Shown: positions 39,187 through 51,856 of the stretch, piece after piece | Layout of the letters: each line of letters starts with the position of its first letter | How positions within the stretch are numbered: position 1 is the first letter of the stretch | The notes under the pieces: generated by a model | Databases searched by the model: none | What the model saw: the letters and a program-made list of their open reading frames with translations, nothing else | What the model was told of the DNA's origin: nothing | NCBI GenBank assembly: GCA_003024785.1 | Contig: PUQB01000112.1 | Coordinates: forward strand, 496,010 to 560,009 | Direction: 5' to 3' | Source: Selaginella tamariscina | Lineage: Eukaryota; Streptophyta; Lycopodiopsida; Selaginellales; Selaginellaceae | DNA length: 64,000 bases | Position numbers and translations under genes: made by a program

Positions 39187-40067
39187 AATCACATACATAT
39201 ATACGCACATATTGCTGGTAAATTCTTCTGTTATTACGAGTCATGCTATACTTATTGAATATATAGAATGTTATTCGTAATTTTTTTATAACGATCCCAA
39301 AGGTGACTATAGGGCATAATGCTTTTTATGTTGTGCAGGCAATGGAGTTTTTTACAGGAAAAGAAGCTTCTTTAGAGAATATTCTCCGGCTTTTAGAAGG
39401 AAAGCTTGCTGCGAAGGGTGCCGGACAGACAGCTGCTACAGTTGCATGCTGTGCAGTGGATTGGTTTCTACATTCTAGCGGTATTCAAAAGACTCGCCAA
39501 TTCTACAACAGGTGTGTAATATATAGCACGCTATGTGAAAATTCTATGCTCGATACGTATGAATATTTCATACTATTAAATTACGTGAGTACTATATATA
39601 CGCATGTTGTACTTGAGATTTATTTATATGATCATACTTTACATCTGTAAAATTTACACGAGTTTTACATGTGTACTTATTTGAGCTTAGTATAGCAATA
39701 TGTATCTTCATTTCCACGTCGTTCGCACGCACGCACACACACACAAACGCATACAAAGTATGGCGCTATATTATTGCAAAACACTCAAGCCTAGTGTTCA
39801 CTGTAATTTATGTTTTTTTTTTATATAATTGTAAATCATTATAGTGATGTGTTGTAACAGTATTTTTTCTTTTATAGGCTTTTGGTTTTACCAGGCCCAA
39901 GTTTACAATTATATGAGCATTGTATTAACATAGAGGCTGAAAGAGCAACACTTGGCGACCAAGATGCACTGCAATGCATGAGAAGGCTGTTTGATTCTGC
40001 TACTGAAATCTACGGAAAGCACAACATGGATCTCTGGCTTGACTATTGTGCACGGGAGAGGAAGGTA

Positions 40068-40110
<43 letters not shown>

Positions 40111-40435
40111 GCAAGCGAGCATTATACTTCTGGCTTAAATTTACGAAGGCTAAAACGTTATATAATCCTACGTGTATAATTATTTACTGTAAATGTGTAT
40201 ATATTCCTTAACATTTTGTAGATACGTAATGATTACAGGAAGATAGTATATTATGAACTTATATAGTATCTTATCCATATATATTATACTCGAAACTATT
40301 ATAGGAAGTTTATTGATTATTTTTGAATTTCAGTTTGGTAATGCTGATGCTGCAAGTACTGTTTACTACCGTGCAAGGAAAACTCTATCTGATCCGGCTG
40401 TGTTTATTCAAAAACATCAATTACTATTCTCTTAA
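36697..40435 (+). CDS. UTP6: U3 snoRNP-associated UTP6 homologue (HAT-repeat protein), 10 exons
   Basis: Component of the small-subunit processome for 18S rRNA maturation in the nucleolus. Exons: 36697-36863, 37214-37448, 37622-37847, 38139-38241, 38389-38556, 38605-38859, 39001-39151, 39339-39511, 39878-40064 and 40334-40435. The N-terminus is the diagnostic UTP6 start (MADTVNAQLELMLPELEDLE, EIKEIVRRRREFEYQLKRPS, YIEYEKQLEQLRKIRKKAV). HAT repeats follow (GIYKRAVTRFQNDLGLWLQY, LWMYAAQWDFEENLNVTAAR, LWVEYFRMELTYAHKLKARK). The end is TVYYRARKTLSDPAVFIQKH. Two compensating frame breaks: one A missing from the AAAAA run at 38485-38489, and one extra base near 38650. Introns after exons 7 and 9 begin with long (CT)n tracts. 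Confidence 0.92.
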
Positions 40436-41900
40436 GGTACAGCTCTCATCTATATATATGTATGCATATGCTGTATATGTAATATTTTATGTTCTTATAT
40501 ATACATTAATAACAAAGTGTGTACATATCCTATAGGTTTATGTATCTATTTAACGAATATATATGTATTATTGTATATTGTAGACGTGCACACATCGGAT
40601 ATTAAAGATGAGATAGGTGTAGTTACTACATTATATTCAATATTCACTAAAAGCTTATATGTAACTTTTTTTAATGCGATTTAACAGGTAGGGAAGTTAT
40701 AATATTCTTTGGGAATATTATTATGTTATTATTATATATATATATATATATATTCCTGGGATCAGTAGACAGAAGATTCTCGGACAAAAAGATAGTGACA
40801 AAAGTTTGGAATCAAAATTCAAATTAAAAATCACGCGGCAAAATTCAAAAAACCTCAGCATTGTTATTGGATCTTTCAGCCTTTTTAACCTTTACTATAA
40901 AGGTCATTTTTGAAATTTCTGTCTTAACCACAGAAAAGGGCTTTTTGAAATTCTCATGTGAACGGGTGCCCTTTTACTACAAAGGGCTTTCTCTAACCTT
41001 TTGTCAATTTTTGACACTTCTAAAAGGCATTTTTGGCTTCAGCCCTTATGCCCTTTTCCCGAAATTTGAATTTAGATCACCGTTGAAGAATAAAAAAGGG
41101 CCTTTGTACTTGCCCTTTTGACTTTCTACGGAAAAACCATTATAATTTCTCTACATATTCCCAAAATGCCAACAAAGATTTGTTTTATAATTTCAAACTT
41201 GATAGGAATGTATGTTGTTATCAATACTATATATAATATATAGTTTGAAATCCCAATTTCCAAAACCTTATTGTTTATCACAAGATTAACATTGTAAGCA
41301 AACAAAATAATATTTAATTAAAACATTAATAGATATAAACATTGTCCAAGCAATATGCTTTACTATATACTTTCTATTCCTTGTCAATAATCTAAGCAAT
41401 ATACGCCTGATCATACTCGTGCGTAGAGTCGTGCTAACAGCTCATATTACGGATGAAGAATATACAATATATTCTTTATATATGGATAAATATTCTAATT
41501 ATAAGATTACTAGGAGAGAGTGAATGAATTTATCAACGGCTGTAAACAGTTTAATCTTTACTTATCACGGTTATAAAGAATTTTAATTTAAACTTATACT
41601 GTATATATACGTATATCACAATATAGATATATCATACGATTGAAAATACATGCGCATATTATGTATAATATAAAAATATACTTCAGTATAACTTAATCAT
41701 TTTTATTACATGTTTGCCAAATATGCTATGTATTATAATTATTTATTTAATTTTTAATCAAAAGAAAATATTTGAATTTACAAATATTACTTAAAAAGGT
41801 TTTTAAAAAACTAATTAATTACCTAATCAAGGTTTAACTAACTAAATAACAAGACAAAGTTGTTAATTAAATGAGAGTGGCTGCTGAAGAATAGAAGGAA
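40436..41900. other. intergenic, AT-rich, with AAAGGGC/GCCCTTT motifs
   Basis: No gene seen. From 40880 to 41120 the words aaaagggc and gcccttttt recur on both strands, giving weak inverted repeats. The open frame there is phenylalanine-rich low complexity and is not taken as coding. Confidence 0.45.
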
Positions 41901-42034
41901 GAAACCCCAACCATCAAAACATCAGCACACAAACATTCATTACAATCTGCCAAAATAGATTGCACGTATTTATGACTGTATCTACGTTTTGAACCACGTA
42001 CGGCATACGGTCCCAGGTACGGCTCTGGAAATCG

Positions 42035-42238
42035 CTATCTGTGCAGGTTTGACGGGCTAAACGTTCGCTTCTTGACGGGCGTCTCCGTTTTATCATTGTG
42101 GTAATGTAGATATTCCGACGGTATATTCTCACTTCCGTGAAGCACGGCGCCGTCAAAAGGCATTTTCACGCTTGTTTTTTTACCTCGCGTAGGAAAAGGA
42201 TTTTTACCATCTCCTAGGGCTTTAGCTTGTTCAATCAA
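42035..42238 (-). CDS. possible small protein (67 aa), unknown
   Basis: Opens with MIEQAKALGDGKNPFPTRGK and ends KKRTFSPSNLHR. Composition is protein-like and basic with no low complexity, and the start lies about 240 bp from the head-to-head start of the DUF3527 gene. No family recognised; it could also be the end of a spliced gene. Confidence 0.3.
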   Translation of the reverse strand: MIEQAKALGDGKNPFPTRGKKTSVKMPFDGAVLHGSENIPSEYLHYHNDKTETPVKKRTFSPSNLHR

Positions 42239-42479
42239 GAAAGTGGAGGGAACGCGCCCGTGCGGCGATTCTTCTACTCTGTGTGAATCTGCGGCTACGA
42301 TTCTTCCCCTGTTCTTCGATCGAAGGTATTTCGTGTGAAAATCGGCTTCAATTTCTGATTTTGTTCACAGATCAGTCCAGGAATTGTAGATTTCTGAGTA
42401 TAATCCTTGTTCAGCTCGGTTGTAATCGGTTTCAAACCAGTAATTGCATACAAATCCGAGAAAAGAAGGCTATGATCGA

Positions 42480-45400
42480 ATGAAACAGGAGTCTGCGCTA
42501 GAGAAGCAATTCCTTAAGGTATGCAATTCATTCCTTTATATTAGAGAAAACAATATAACTTATTGCTTTAATATACACTGAATAACTTATACTGCGCCCA
42601 AAAAACAGGGAGTCTGTTTCTACTTCTCGGTCTAGAATGGAACCCTTCCAAAGGTGTGTCTTTTCCCTTGTAGCAGTAGCGATATCCTTTCTGATTTCCT
42701 TTGCACACAGAAGATGGCTTCTGAATTAGTAGACCAAGGTATGGAGGCATCTCGGAGAATGAGCTACTCAAGTATGTGGGTGAAATCCGTGGGATGGAGA
42801 CGACAAAAAGAGCAGCAATTGATGAGTCTGCATATGCACGCATTCTGAGTAGCTTTAACTCAGCAATCATGTGTTCGCCCAAGGAAGAAGCATGCTCGGA
42901 GCTACTCAGGATACTGGACAGACTTGAGGAGAGGGTATTCAAAGGAAAACGCATGGAAGCACAATGTTCGGAAGAGCATATCACATGGGTTGCCCGTTTT
43001 CAACCATCTAAGCGCTGTGGACCGGAGCAGTACCGACTCCAGCACCGTATGTTTCAACTCGGACAGTTTCCAGAGCACAAGGACCAGTTTGAGTTTTCAG
43101 AGTCCAGAGCCATCCATAAATGCCTCTGTTTTATCGGAGCCGCCCAGAAAGTCCACTTGCACAGAGCCGGATGTTGCGACGAGTGCACGTTACCGTGGAA
43201 CAGTACGTAAGCTGGAGAATTCTTTTGTAGAATGCTTTGGGGAGACGGATAACACGTTTGAATACGTCGGCGGTCAGAAAAAGTCAGCCGAGAACAGTTC
43301 CCATGAGAAGAATTCAAACATCCAGCAGTCTTCCCTGGCCTCCTGGATTTTCTCCAAGAGCAACGTAGAGCCACCCAATTACAAGGAGCTCAGATCTTCT
43401 GAGAAGAGCACCGAAGTGGGATGCAAGCCTCTGATTCTCGTCTCCAAACTCAGCCGGCCGCGGTTGGTTGTTCCGGAACAGGGCTCGAAGAAGAGAATTT
43501 CCAAGGCATCATCAGAGGAGCAGCAGCCCTTGGTTGCTCCAGAACAGGGCGCGAAGAGGAAATTCCCAAGTCATCATCAGAGGAGCAGCAGCAGATGGTG
43601 AAGGGCTCCTTGCAGTGCCTTGTTCGAGATGGTATTGTTACCTACAACTTGTGGCTTGAAGAGACAGAGGAGCTCCTTGTTGCGAAGGAGGTCAATCAGG
43701 ACATTTCAGAAGACATGGAGCTCTGTGACAAGGTTTTATCTTCTCTTCCTACAGGTGCGACACATACATGTGTGTGTGTGTGTGTGTGTGTGTTTCTAAC
43801 TGATGTTTACAGGTGTATGAAGGGAAAACCAGGGTCATGGATGAATTGGGGCAGGAAAGAGAAGCCGGTGTCCGAGGTCATCGGTAAGATGAAGGTGTTC
43901 AGCACGGTCATACCGGAGATGGGCCGAGGTGGCAAGAACAGGCACTTTCTGGACTCGGACTTTGTCGTGATGGAGGCAAGGAAGGAGCAGGCAGTGAGAA
44001 CTCCGATGACTGTGAGCTCCAGCAGGAGACTGAGCTTCTCATCGTGGGATGCAACTCCTACTGAAAGTCCGAGTCGTCCGACTCTCCTGCACCTGTTCGG
44101 AGTCCGGGTAAGTGGCCGAGTCTTAACAGCTTGTTAAGACACAGAAAGCCCACGGACGACGGTTCGGTTATTACTGGGTCAGAGGTAGATGGTAGTCGGA
44201 TTAACTACGTTGAAGTGGGTGCCGTAGTTACTAGAGTTCCAATCGAGGTGAAACGGAGGTCAAACAGCATGGATAGCAGGGTAAAAAGGAACACAACCTC
44301 GGACCCGTATGAGAAAATGAATGTTACTTTGGTACTTCCTGCTGGGGAGCATGGTTGTCCTGCTTATGGTCTCTCTGGTCCGGAAGCACTGTTGGAGAGA
44401 TACAGGGGTGGAGGCGCATGTGACTGTGGAAGCTGGGACTTAGGTTGTGGTTTGGTGGTTCTAGAGAATGAGCAGAATGTCAAATGTTCCGCCAGGGCGG
44501 CTCAAGAGCAATCTGGCGTCATAATAATTAAGGTAAGCTATATACAAGTAGTTTTATATAACTAGTATATGTATGCTTGTAATATGAAAGCCCTCTGTTC
44601 TTCGTACATGTATAGAGTTTACTTTGTATACACACCACGTCACGCAGACGACACCCCACTTAAATGCATTGTGATCATAACTCAACTGGCCAATGTAATA
44701 TATATGAACTACTTGTATATATATGGTTAGAGTTTACTGCTGACCAACACGTTGTTAATATTTAACCATGAATATAGATTGTTAATAAGTAAATCATGGA
44801 GTTGTTTAGCACGTCACTATGGTTAAGTCAACTGTGTGTAGAAACATGATGTCATTCCATATATATGTATATAAGGTGGAAAGCTCAATTAGATTATTGT
44901 ATATAGCTATCAAATTAAAACACATACATCGTGTCTGTATACATATATTTTCTGTACGAAGTCAACCGTATGGTTTCTTGTGTGAAGTGATGTCAAGCTG
45001 AATAACTATTAAATTAGCATGTTGGTTAGATTTGGTGTCATTTCTGGCTTAGTGCGTTATTTGGAAAGCCCCACTGTATTATAGTAGTTAATATAATTGT
45101 ATATACTGTACATACTATAGCACACATCTATAACTATCCAAGTATATGCATCTGTTTTAGTAATGATGTTCTGGTGTTTTTTTGTCTCTTGTTCTTAATT
45201 TTATTGTTTTCAAAGTTTGTATATTTAAATTTCTGACGGTTAATTGAATATTTTTTTAACTGAAAGAGACTAATGTACGTTTATATATATGTACGTTGTT
45301 GTAAGCGTGTTTATGGTTTGTCTTTTGCTCGTGTTCGTTTCTTTTTCAAGTTATTGTATCTTATTACCTGCTTAGATAGAGACGTAAACTGTGCGTGCGC

Positions 45401-45638
45401 GTGCGCGTGATGTGTGTGTGTGTGTGTGAAATATTAACTAGCTTGTGTTTATTCGCAGGGAAAGAAACGGGAAGTTGTATTAAGGATTTCTCCGCTGTAC
45501 GACGACGATATATTTACAGTGAGTTTTCAACAGCCACTGTCGAGATTGCAAGCGTTTGGAGCAGTAGTTGCAATGTTACACAGCCGGCCAAAGACAGAGG
45601 GACACGTGGAAAAGAGGCAAAGCCAGAGGAGGAGGTAA
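42480..45638 (+). CDS. DUF3527-domain protein, 4 exons, several frame breaks
   Basis: Plant-specific protein of unknown role. Probable exons: 42480-42518 (MKQESALEKQFLK), 42711-43754, 43813-44532 and 45459-45638. Exon 2 holds a helical region (LLKYVGEIRGMETTKRAAID) and a long serine-rich linker. The DUF3527 core is clear: GSWMNWGRKEKP, VSEVIGKMKVFSTVIPEMG, then VTLVLPAGEHGCPAYGL, LLERYRGGGACDCGSWDLGC, and in the last exon REVVLRISPLYDDDIFTVSF and LQAFGAVVAMLHSR. The frame slips near 42750, 42934-42975, the exon 2/3 junction and the GGG run at 44106-44108 (one G short before KWPSLNSLLRHRKP). Two near-identical VAPEQG units at 43460-43580 show internal repetition. Family identity is secure; the exact protein is not. 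Confidence 0.78.
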
Positions 45639-46000
45639 TTAAGAAGAACACGGTGTATAAACTCCCTCTAGATATGCTCCATGAAGCTATGAAGATTCGA
45701 AGAGTATATTCCCTTGGGTGTCATCCTGAGTCTAATACATTGGTGGAGAGGGTATAGACTTTGTACAGCTTTGTGTGTTATTTTTTATATTATATGAATG
45801 TTAAGAATATCCCTTATTTGAAATCGGATATTCCTCGTGCGCTTTTGGCCACGTCAGATGCCATCTGGACATGATTTCAAGCATCACTATCTCTCTCCTT
45901 CCACATTCACAGGATTCTGGGCAGCATAGAGAAAGAGAAAATAGGAATTATTTTTACCTTACTTTTTAATTTTTGAATTTGAATTTGAATTTTGCTCACA

Positions 46001-46272
46001 ATGGCACCCAAGGAGAAGGCAGAGCAGCCCGGACCCAGTGAATCTGCACCGTCCGGGCCAAGCATACAGGAGCTGAAAGAAAAGATCCAGACCCTCGATT
46101 CAGAGAAAGAGAAGGAAGAACGTGCCCGGAATAGGGTTCAGATTGAACGTGTAAGCTTTCTAGGTGTATGTATGTAATGTGTATATGTACATATATACGT
46201 AGGAATAGCATACAAACACTTTAAGTGCCTACAAATGCATAAAATCTACATGTGTGTGTGTGTGTGTGTGTG

Positions 46273-46368
<96 letters not shown>

Positions 46369-46684
46369 ACGCATATGTACGTTATGTGAACGCTTTAAAT
46401 AACAATAAATATGAAACATAAATATATGTTAGATATATTTATGTTTTAAAATAATTAACATATATTTTATTAATTAATATATAATATAATATATATGTTC
46501 ATGATGTGTGTGTGTTATGGATTTTGTAAATTGCAGGACAAGTTGAACACATTTTATGAGCTAAAGAAGAAGGAAGTTGAGCAATGCAAAGCTGACTTGT
46601 ATAATAAGGACCATGAATTGCAAACTCAAGAAGATAAACATCGTTCATACAACCAAGTAGGATACGTCCGTGTTTGTGTGTGTC

Positions 46685-46720
<36 letters not shown>

Positions 46721-46816
46721 TTGTGTGTGTGAAGTATGTATGTTATGTATGTATATATATTGCCTAGATAGATAGCTGAGGTTTTACTTATAATTTGTAT
46801 TGTTTGGATGCAACAG

Positions 46817-46849
<33 letters not shown>

Positions 46850-47364
46850 TTGTGTGTGTGTGTGTGTGTGCTATATTGCATAAACGTTTTACTTTTAATT
46901 TGTTTTGTTTGGAAGAACAGTGTGTGTTGTGCGCGTGCGCGTGCGTGTAGAGAGAGAATGCTTTATATTATATTTATTTAATTTTTTAGCTTTATTATGC
47001 AGGTGTTAAATCAGAAAACAAAGCATTTACAGTATGAGCAGCAGATAATTCTGGGTGCTTCAAAAGTTGACAGTGAGAATGCTATACGGTTGCAAGCTGA
47101 ACAAGCAGCCATAAGAGAACAACAGCTAATGTAAGTAGCTTTATTAATTTTTTTTAATTAGTTAATTAATTATATTCAAAAAATAAAAAATTTAATTAAA
47201 AATAGATACTATAAATATTTTCACTCTTTAATTAATATTTGTAATTTTATAGAGATGAACAGGTTGCACTCAAAGGAAAGATTAGGGAGGTCGAACTTTC
47301 ATATGAAGAGTTTGTCAAACAATTGAGAATGGTAAAATAAAAAATAATTTTATGTATATGTATA

Positions 47365-47398
<34 letters not shown>

Positions 47399-49567
47399 GT
47401 GTGTATGTAGTGATATATATTTTTTGTATACATGCAGGATCATGCTAAAGAGATAAGTATGATTAGGCAAGAGTTTGATGCAAAGTCCAAGCATTTAATA
47501 CAAAGTAATGAGAGGAAGGTTAGCTTTTCTTAATAATTAACGCTATAATATACATCTGTTGCATTATTTAAAAATTTAAAACTATTTCTTCAATGTCAAA
47601 CTTTATAAAAATTTACATTTATACTCCTGAAATTTATCGTTTTTATGTATATACCTCTAGAAGTTTTATATTTATATATATACCTTTTTAAAAGTTTTAA
47701 ATTTACATATACACCCTTGAAAAACTTTAATCATAATATTTTAATTTTTAAATAATAATATTAATTAAAAATATATTTTTAATTCATAATATTACAAATG
47801 AAATAATTAAAATTTATTAAATGTTAAATGTTAAAAAATTGCCATAGTAAAAAATGGAAATTTTTTTTAAAATAATTATATTATATTGTGATATATATGT
47901 TTAATAGGTTGTATCTTGGACCTAAATATAAGTTAGTTATAAATTTTTATTGATTTTTTAAAAATGTTTTCTAATTTTTAATTTTGAAATTTACGAAGTT
48001 TTAAATTGAAGTTCAAGGGTATATCTGTAAATATAAATTTTTTAGGGATATATATGTAAATATGATAAATTTCAAGGATATAAATATAAATATGATTAAT
48101 AAATATTAAACATTTAATGTATATAAAATACATACAAATACGTATAAAATAATACTCTATCATTTAAAACCTTGTGTAATAAAGTATATTATTATTAATA
48201 ATAATTGTTTTGATTATCTGAATGCAGCTGAAGAAACTCGAAGATGACATGGACCTCAGAAGAAAGCAAGAAGTACACGAGATCGAGGAGCGTAAGAACC
48301 AGCATGTTCTCGAGCTTATGCAAAAGCATGAGAAAGCGTTTGCAGATATTAAGTTCTACTATAACGATGTCACTCAGAACAACCTCGACCTCATTAAAAC
48401 TCTCAAGGTATTATTATTTTAATAAAACATCATTAAACTATTAAAACTCTATATTAAACTAAATATTAAAGATATATATATATATATATATAGGAAGACA
48501 TAATGGATATGAGGAAAAAAGAGCAAGCAAATGAGAAGTTTATGTATGAAATAGCTCAAGAGAACAAACACTCAATGGAGCCACTCACAAGGGCCCTCAG
48601 AGAATTAGAGGCTCTTCGTAAGCAAATACAAATCCTAGAGAAGGTAAACTATTTACTTAATTATGTTAAATTAATTTAATGGTTTAGTTTATTAAATTAT
48701 TATTTCTTAACGTGGTTTTTGTATATAATTTTATTTTAGGATAGACAAGCACTGAGGGAGTTGAGAGTACATCATGCTGATAACCTCCAACAAACAAAGG
48801 CTCTTCAGTGGGAATACAGGGCTTGCAAGAGAAAATGGACAAGGTATGCATGTGTGCGTGTGTGTATTTAATATTCATATATAATATTTATGCATTATAT
48901 TATATATTATAAATATATTATATATAAAAATTATAAAACAGGTGAAAGAGGATAGGGATGATTTATATGCAAGATTTGAGGCTTGTGTATTTGACGTTCA
49001 ACAAAAATGCGGATTAAAGAGTATGCTATTGGAAAAGAAACTACATGTTGTCCAAGAGCAGCTTGAAACAAAGGTACATGTGTATCTACGATGTATATAC
49101 TATATGATAAATACAATAAATAAATATATAATGTTATACACATATAAATAATGATAATGTTTACACACACACACACACACACATATATATAGGAAGCACA
49201 GCTTGGGGAGTCCCTGCCGGGAAAGGTGAGTACAGTTTTGACAAAGTATTGGAGACAAAGAATCAGCAAATCAAGTGCCTATATTATGAACTCGGCCGTA
49301 TTACAAAGGTATATTATCTCTCCAACACACACACATACACATGAATGCTTAAGTTTACTGGTACACACACACGCACACACACATGCACGCACGCACGCAC
49401 AATTATGTATTTTACAGGCTCATGATTCTGTTGTCAAAGCATTTGAATGCAAGCTGGCCGAGTTGGGTCTGCCGTTGCAAGAATGGGATTGCCATATTAT
49501 CTCTCTAAGATACGTATCTGAAATTGTTATGGGTTCCGTGCGTGTGCGTGTGAGTGTGTATGTGTGA
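46001..49567 (+). CDS. DRC4: dynein regulatory complex subunit 4 (GAS8/DRC4), 11 exons
   Basis: Coiled-coil subunit of the nexin-dynein regulatory complex of motile cilia; in plants it serves sperm flagella. Exons: 46001-46150, 46537-46656, 47003-47130, 47253-47331, 47438-47518, 48228-48407, 48494-48643, 48740-48843, 48942-49073, 49193-49308 and 49418-49567. Diagnostic stretches are [76 protein letters not shown] and [16 protein letters not shown]. Nearly all of it is predicted coiled coil. Two frame breaks fit one missing G each: GGG at 48819-48821 (before [19 protein letters not shown]) and GG at 49225-49226 (before [14 protein letters not shown]). The last 25 residues may be read-through past a further intron. 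Confidence 0.93.
46252..46367. repeat. compound microsatellite (TG)n(TC)n(TA)n(GA)n in DRC4 intron 1
   Basis: Four dinucleotide blocks in a row. TC, TA and GA together form a long self-complementary inverted repeat (CTCTCT...TATATA...GAGAGA), able to fold into one hairpin. A related (TG)n(AG)n pair recurs at 46678-46720 and 46816-46848 in intron 2. Confidence 0.9.
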
Positions 49568-49757
49568 GAGAGAGATGCACTATATATTTTGAAGAGGAAC
49601 ACATCAGGAATTTGAAAGTTTGAATGTCTAAAAGTTCATATATATCTTTTAATGCAAAAATATGATAATTAAAGTGGTTTACAAATTAAACATTACAGTT
49701 TTTCTAATATATTAAACACTCAATATGAAATAGAGCTTACTAAGAAAACAGTAGAAA

Positions 49758-51368
49758 TCACATGATTAATCCCTCTTTTAATCCTCTTTCACAATTTAGA
49801 GCTTGCATAATACTTTGCACCCAGCTGGTATTTAAAGTTTAATTAAATAACGTAGTTTTAAATATTAACAAATCTCTCTCTCTCTCTCTCTCCCACACAC
49901 ACACACACACACACACAGACACGCACGCACGTACCCGTCTAGGCCTGGATTATCGGCATAGAAAACCTTTTGTATGCCAGCTTTTCTAGCAGCCTCAGCA
50001 GAAGTGCCCCCTATACAAGCTGCAACTCCATTCCAATCAGGATGCGCTTCCAACACCAACTCCCTCCACGCCCTATTCATACACTGTGAATCTCTCTGTG
50101 TGTGTGTGTGTGTGTGTAGCACATTACTTGACAGCAGTTGGAGAAGCAAATGTTACAACGGATGCCTCGAGTGCCTTTAAGACTGCACTTTCTTCAAGCA
50201 CTTTGACAGATTCCTACAAAAGATATACGTAGCTCACAACCATACATAGTAGATCTATACTAATTATTGATGCATGAAATGCAAAACACTGCAAAATAAT
50301 ATGTACAAGCATACTACATGTCATAGTATAATAGGTGTCTTTGTGTTATATTTGTTATTTGTTTCGTTTTTTAACCATACACACGCACGTGTGTGAAAAT
50401 GTACGTATGTATATATCTAGATAGTTAATGGAAAAGCTCCTGCTCACCGAGGAATACGTGTTTAGACGACATACTTTGAAACCACGCTCTCCTAACCCGT
50501 CGGCTACAAAACATAACTTATGTTACTATAAAAACCACCTTAAACTGTAAATGATAGTAACAATAACAAACGAATAAATAATTACTGCTTATTTGAGAAG
50601 CTTATAACATAAAGCAATATATACATGTGTGTGTGTGTCTGTGTGTGACTATATACGTTTTTGAGTTACCAAGGTCATTGCTGGCTTTAACTGATGCAGG
50701 ATAAAGAACTTCTAAGTGATCCATCTTAGGAAGCTCCTTCGCTAACACCTTAGCAGTTGCTGGATATAAAAAGAATCTGAATAATGTTTGCAAAATATCA
50801 AAAAAACAACTACACATATATGCACGCACGCACAGAGGTGTATACATTACCTTTAGAGGGAACAAAGCCTACTTGTAGCATGTCATTATTTACGCCATTA
50901 AACACTTCCTTTGTGCCTTCACCTATTACAGCAACTTGAACTTTTGGATACCCTGCATTTCTGCATCATGTATTATCTATTTAATGATTATAATATTTAT
51001 TCAATTAATCGTTTAATGTATTTCTAATTAAACACGGATGAACTTACTTCCAGCCATCTAAAAACACGACAGCAGCCTCTGGTGATGTCACTACAACCCA
51101 CTGAAATGGTCTCTCTGTCAAATAAACTGTTAAGCACTGTTACTTGTATAGATAGCTGTATAAATATACACAGCTGTTTCCATACTATTAATGTTACACA
51201 TATATGATGTTATTAAATATTAATCGTGCGTTTAAGCTACAACACACACGCACGTGTACACACACAAGACTACATAAAACTTAGTTCAAGTTCACAATTA
51301 TGTAAGTGCTGTGACACTATATCCGAATTCTTTCATAGAACTCATTAAAAACCTACAACCATCCCTCG

Positions 51369-51399
<31 letters not shown>

Positions 51400-51579
51400 C
51401 ACGTATATACCTATGCAACTACAATAATATATGCGAAAATACAAAGTACCTGTCAAAAGGATTGGCAAACGCTGCAAATCTGGACCCGGTGTGTGTTCTA
51501 TTAACGGAAGCTCAAAGCAGTTAATATCTTGAGCTTGCTGCATTCAAAAAAATACAAACGAGCATATGAGTATACGAGT

Positions 51580-51635
<56 letters not shown>

Positions 51636-51856
51636 AGCGCTTTGATGAGCTTGTGATTCTTGCCACGCTCTCGTGTAACAACCACGGACTTCTGGTGGCT
51701 TACACATCTAACCAGCGGTAACAATGCAGGCCTCCTACACACTGATAAAACCTATGTGTTTGTGCGTGCATGTGTGCGTGTGTGTTGTGTGTGGAGAGAG
51801 AGACAAATCTGAGATATCCTACCTCCGATTCCGAGGAGCGCTCCCGCCATAGCCAT
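49758..51856 (-). CDS. HEMD: uroporphyrinogen-III synthase, 10 exons, intact
   Basis: Tetrapyrrole pathway enzyme that cyclises hydroxymethylbilane with D-ring inversion, needed for chlorophyll and haem; plastid in plants. Exons: 51856-51823, 51741-51635, 51537-51450, 51114-51048, 50960-50851, 50759-50670, 50503-50448, 50213-50128, 50072-49935 and 49824-49758. All phases join. The N-terminus (MAMAGALLGIG, RRPALLPLVRC) suits a transit peptide. Conserved pieces are VVVTRERGKNHKLIKAL, ELPLIEHTPGPDLQRL, WVVVTSPEAAVVFLDGW, VLYPASVKASNDL, FASPTAVKAWREL, VAACIGGTSAEAARKAG and NPGLDGWVQSIMQAL. Introns 2 and 9 start with long CT or GT/GA tracts. The stop lies 190 bp from the DRC4 stop on the other strand, so their 3' ends probably overlap. 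Confidence 0.94.

Noticed and set aside
40861..41121. Phenylalanine-rich open frame as a gene
   Set aside because: Low complexity built from AAAGGGC and TTTT words, with no splice sites or neighbours that support it.
42568..43374. Minus-strand frames over 100 codons
   Set aside because: They are antisense to the DUF3527 gene.
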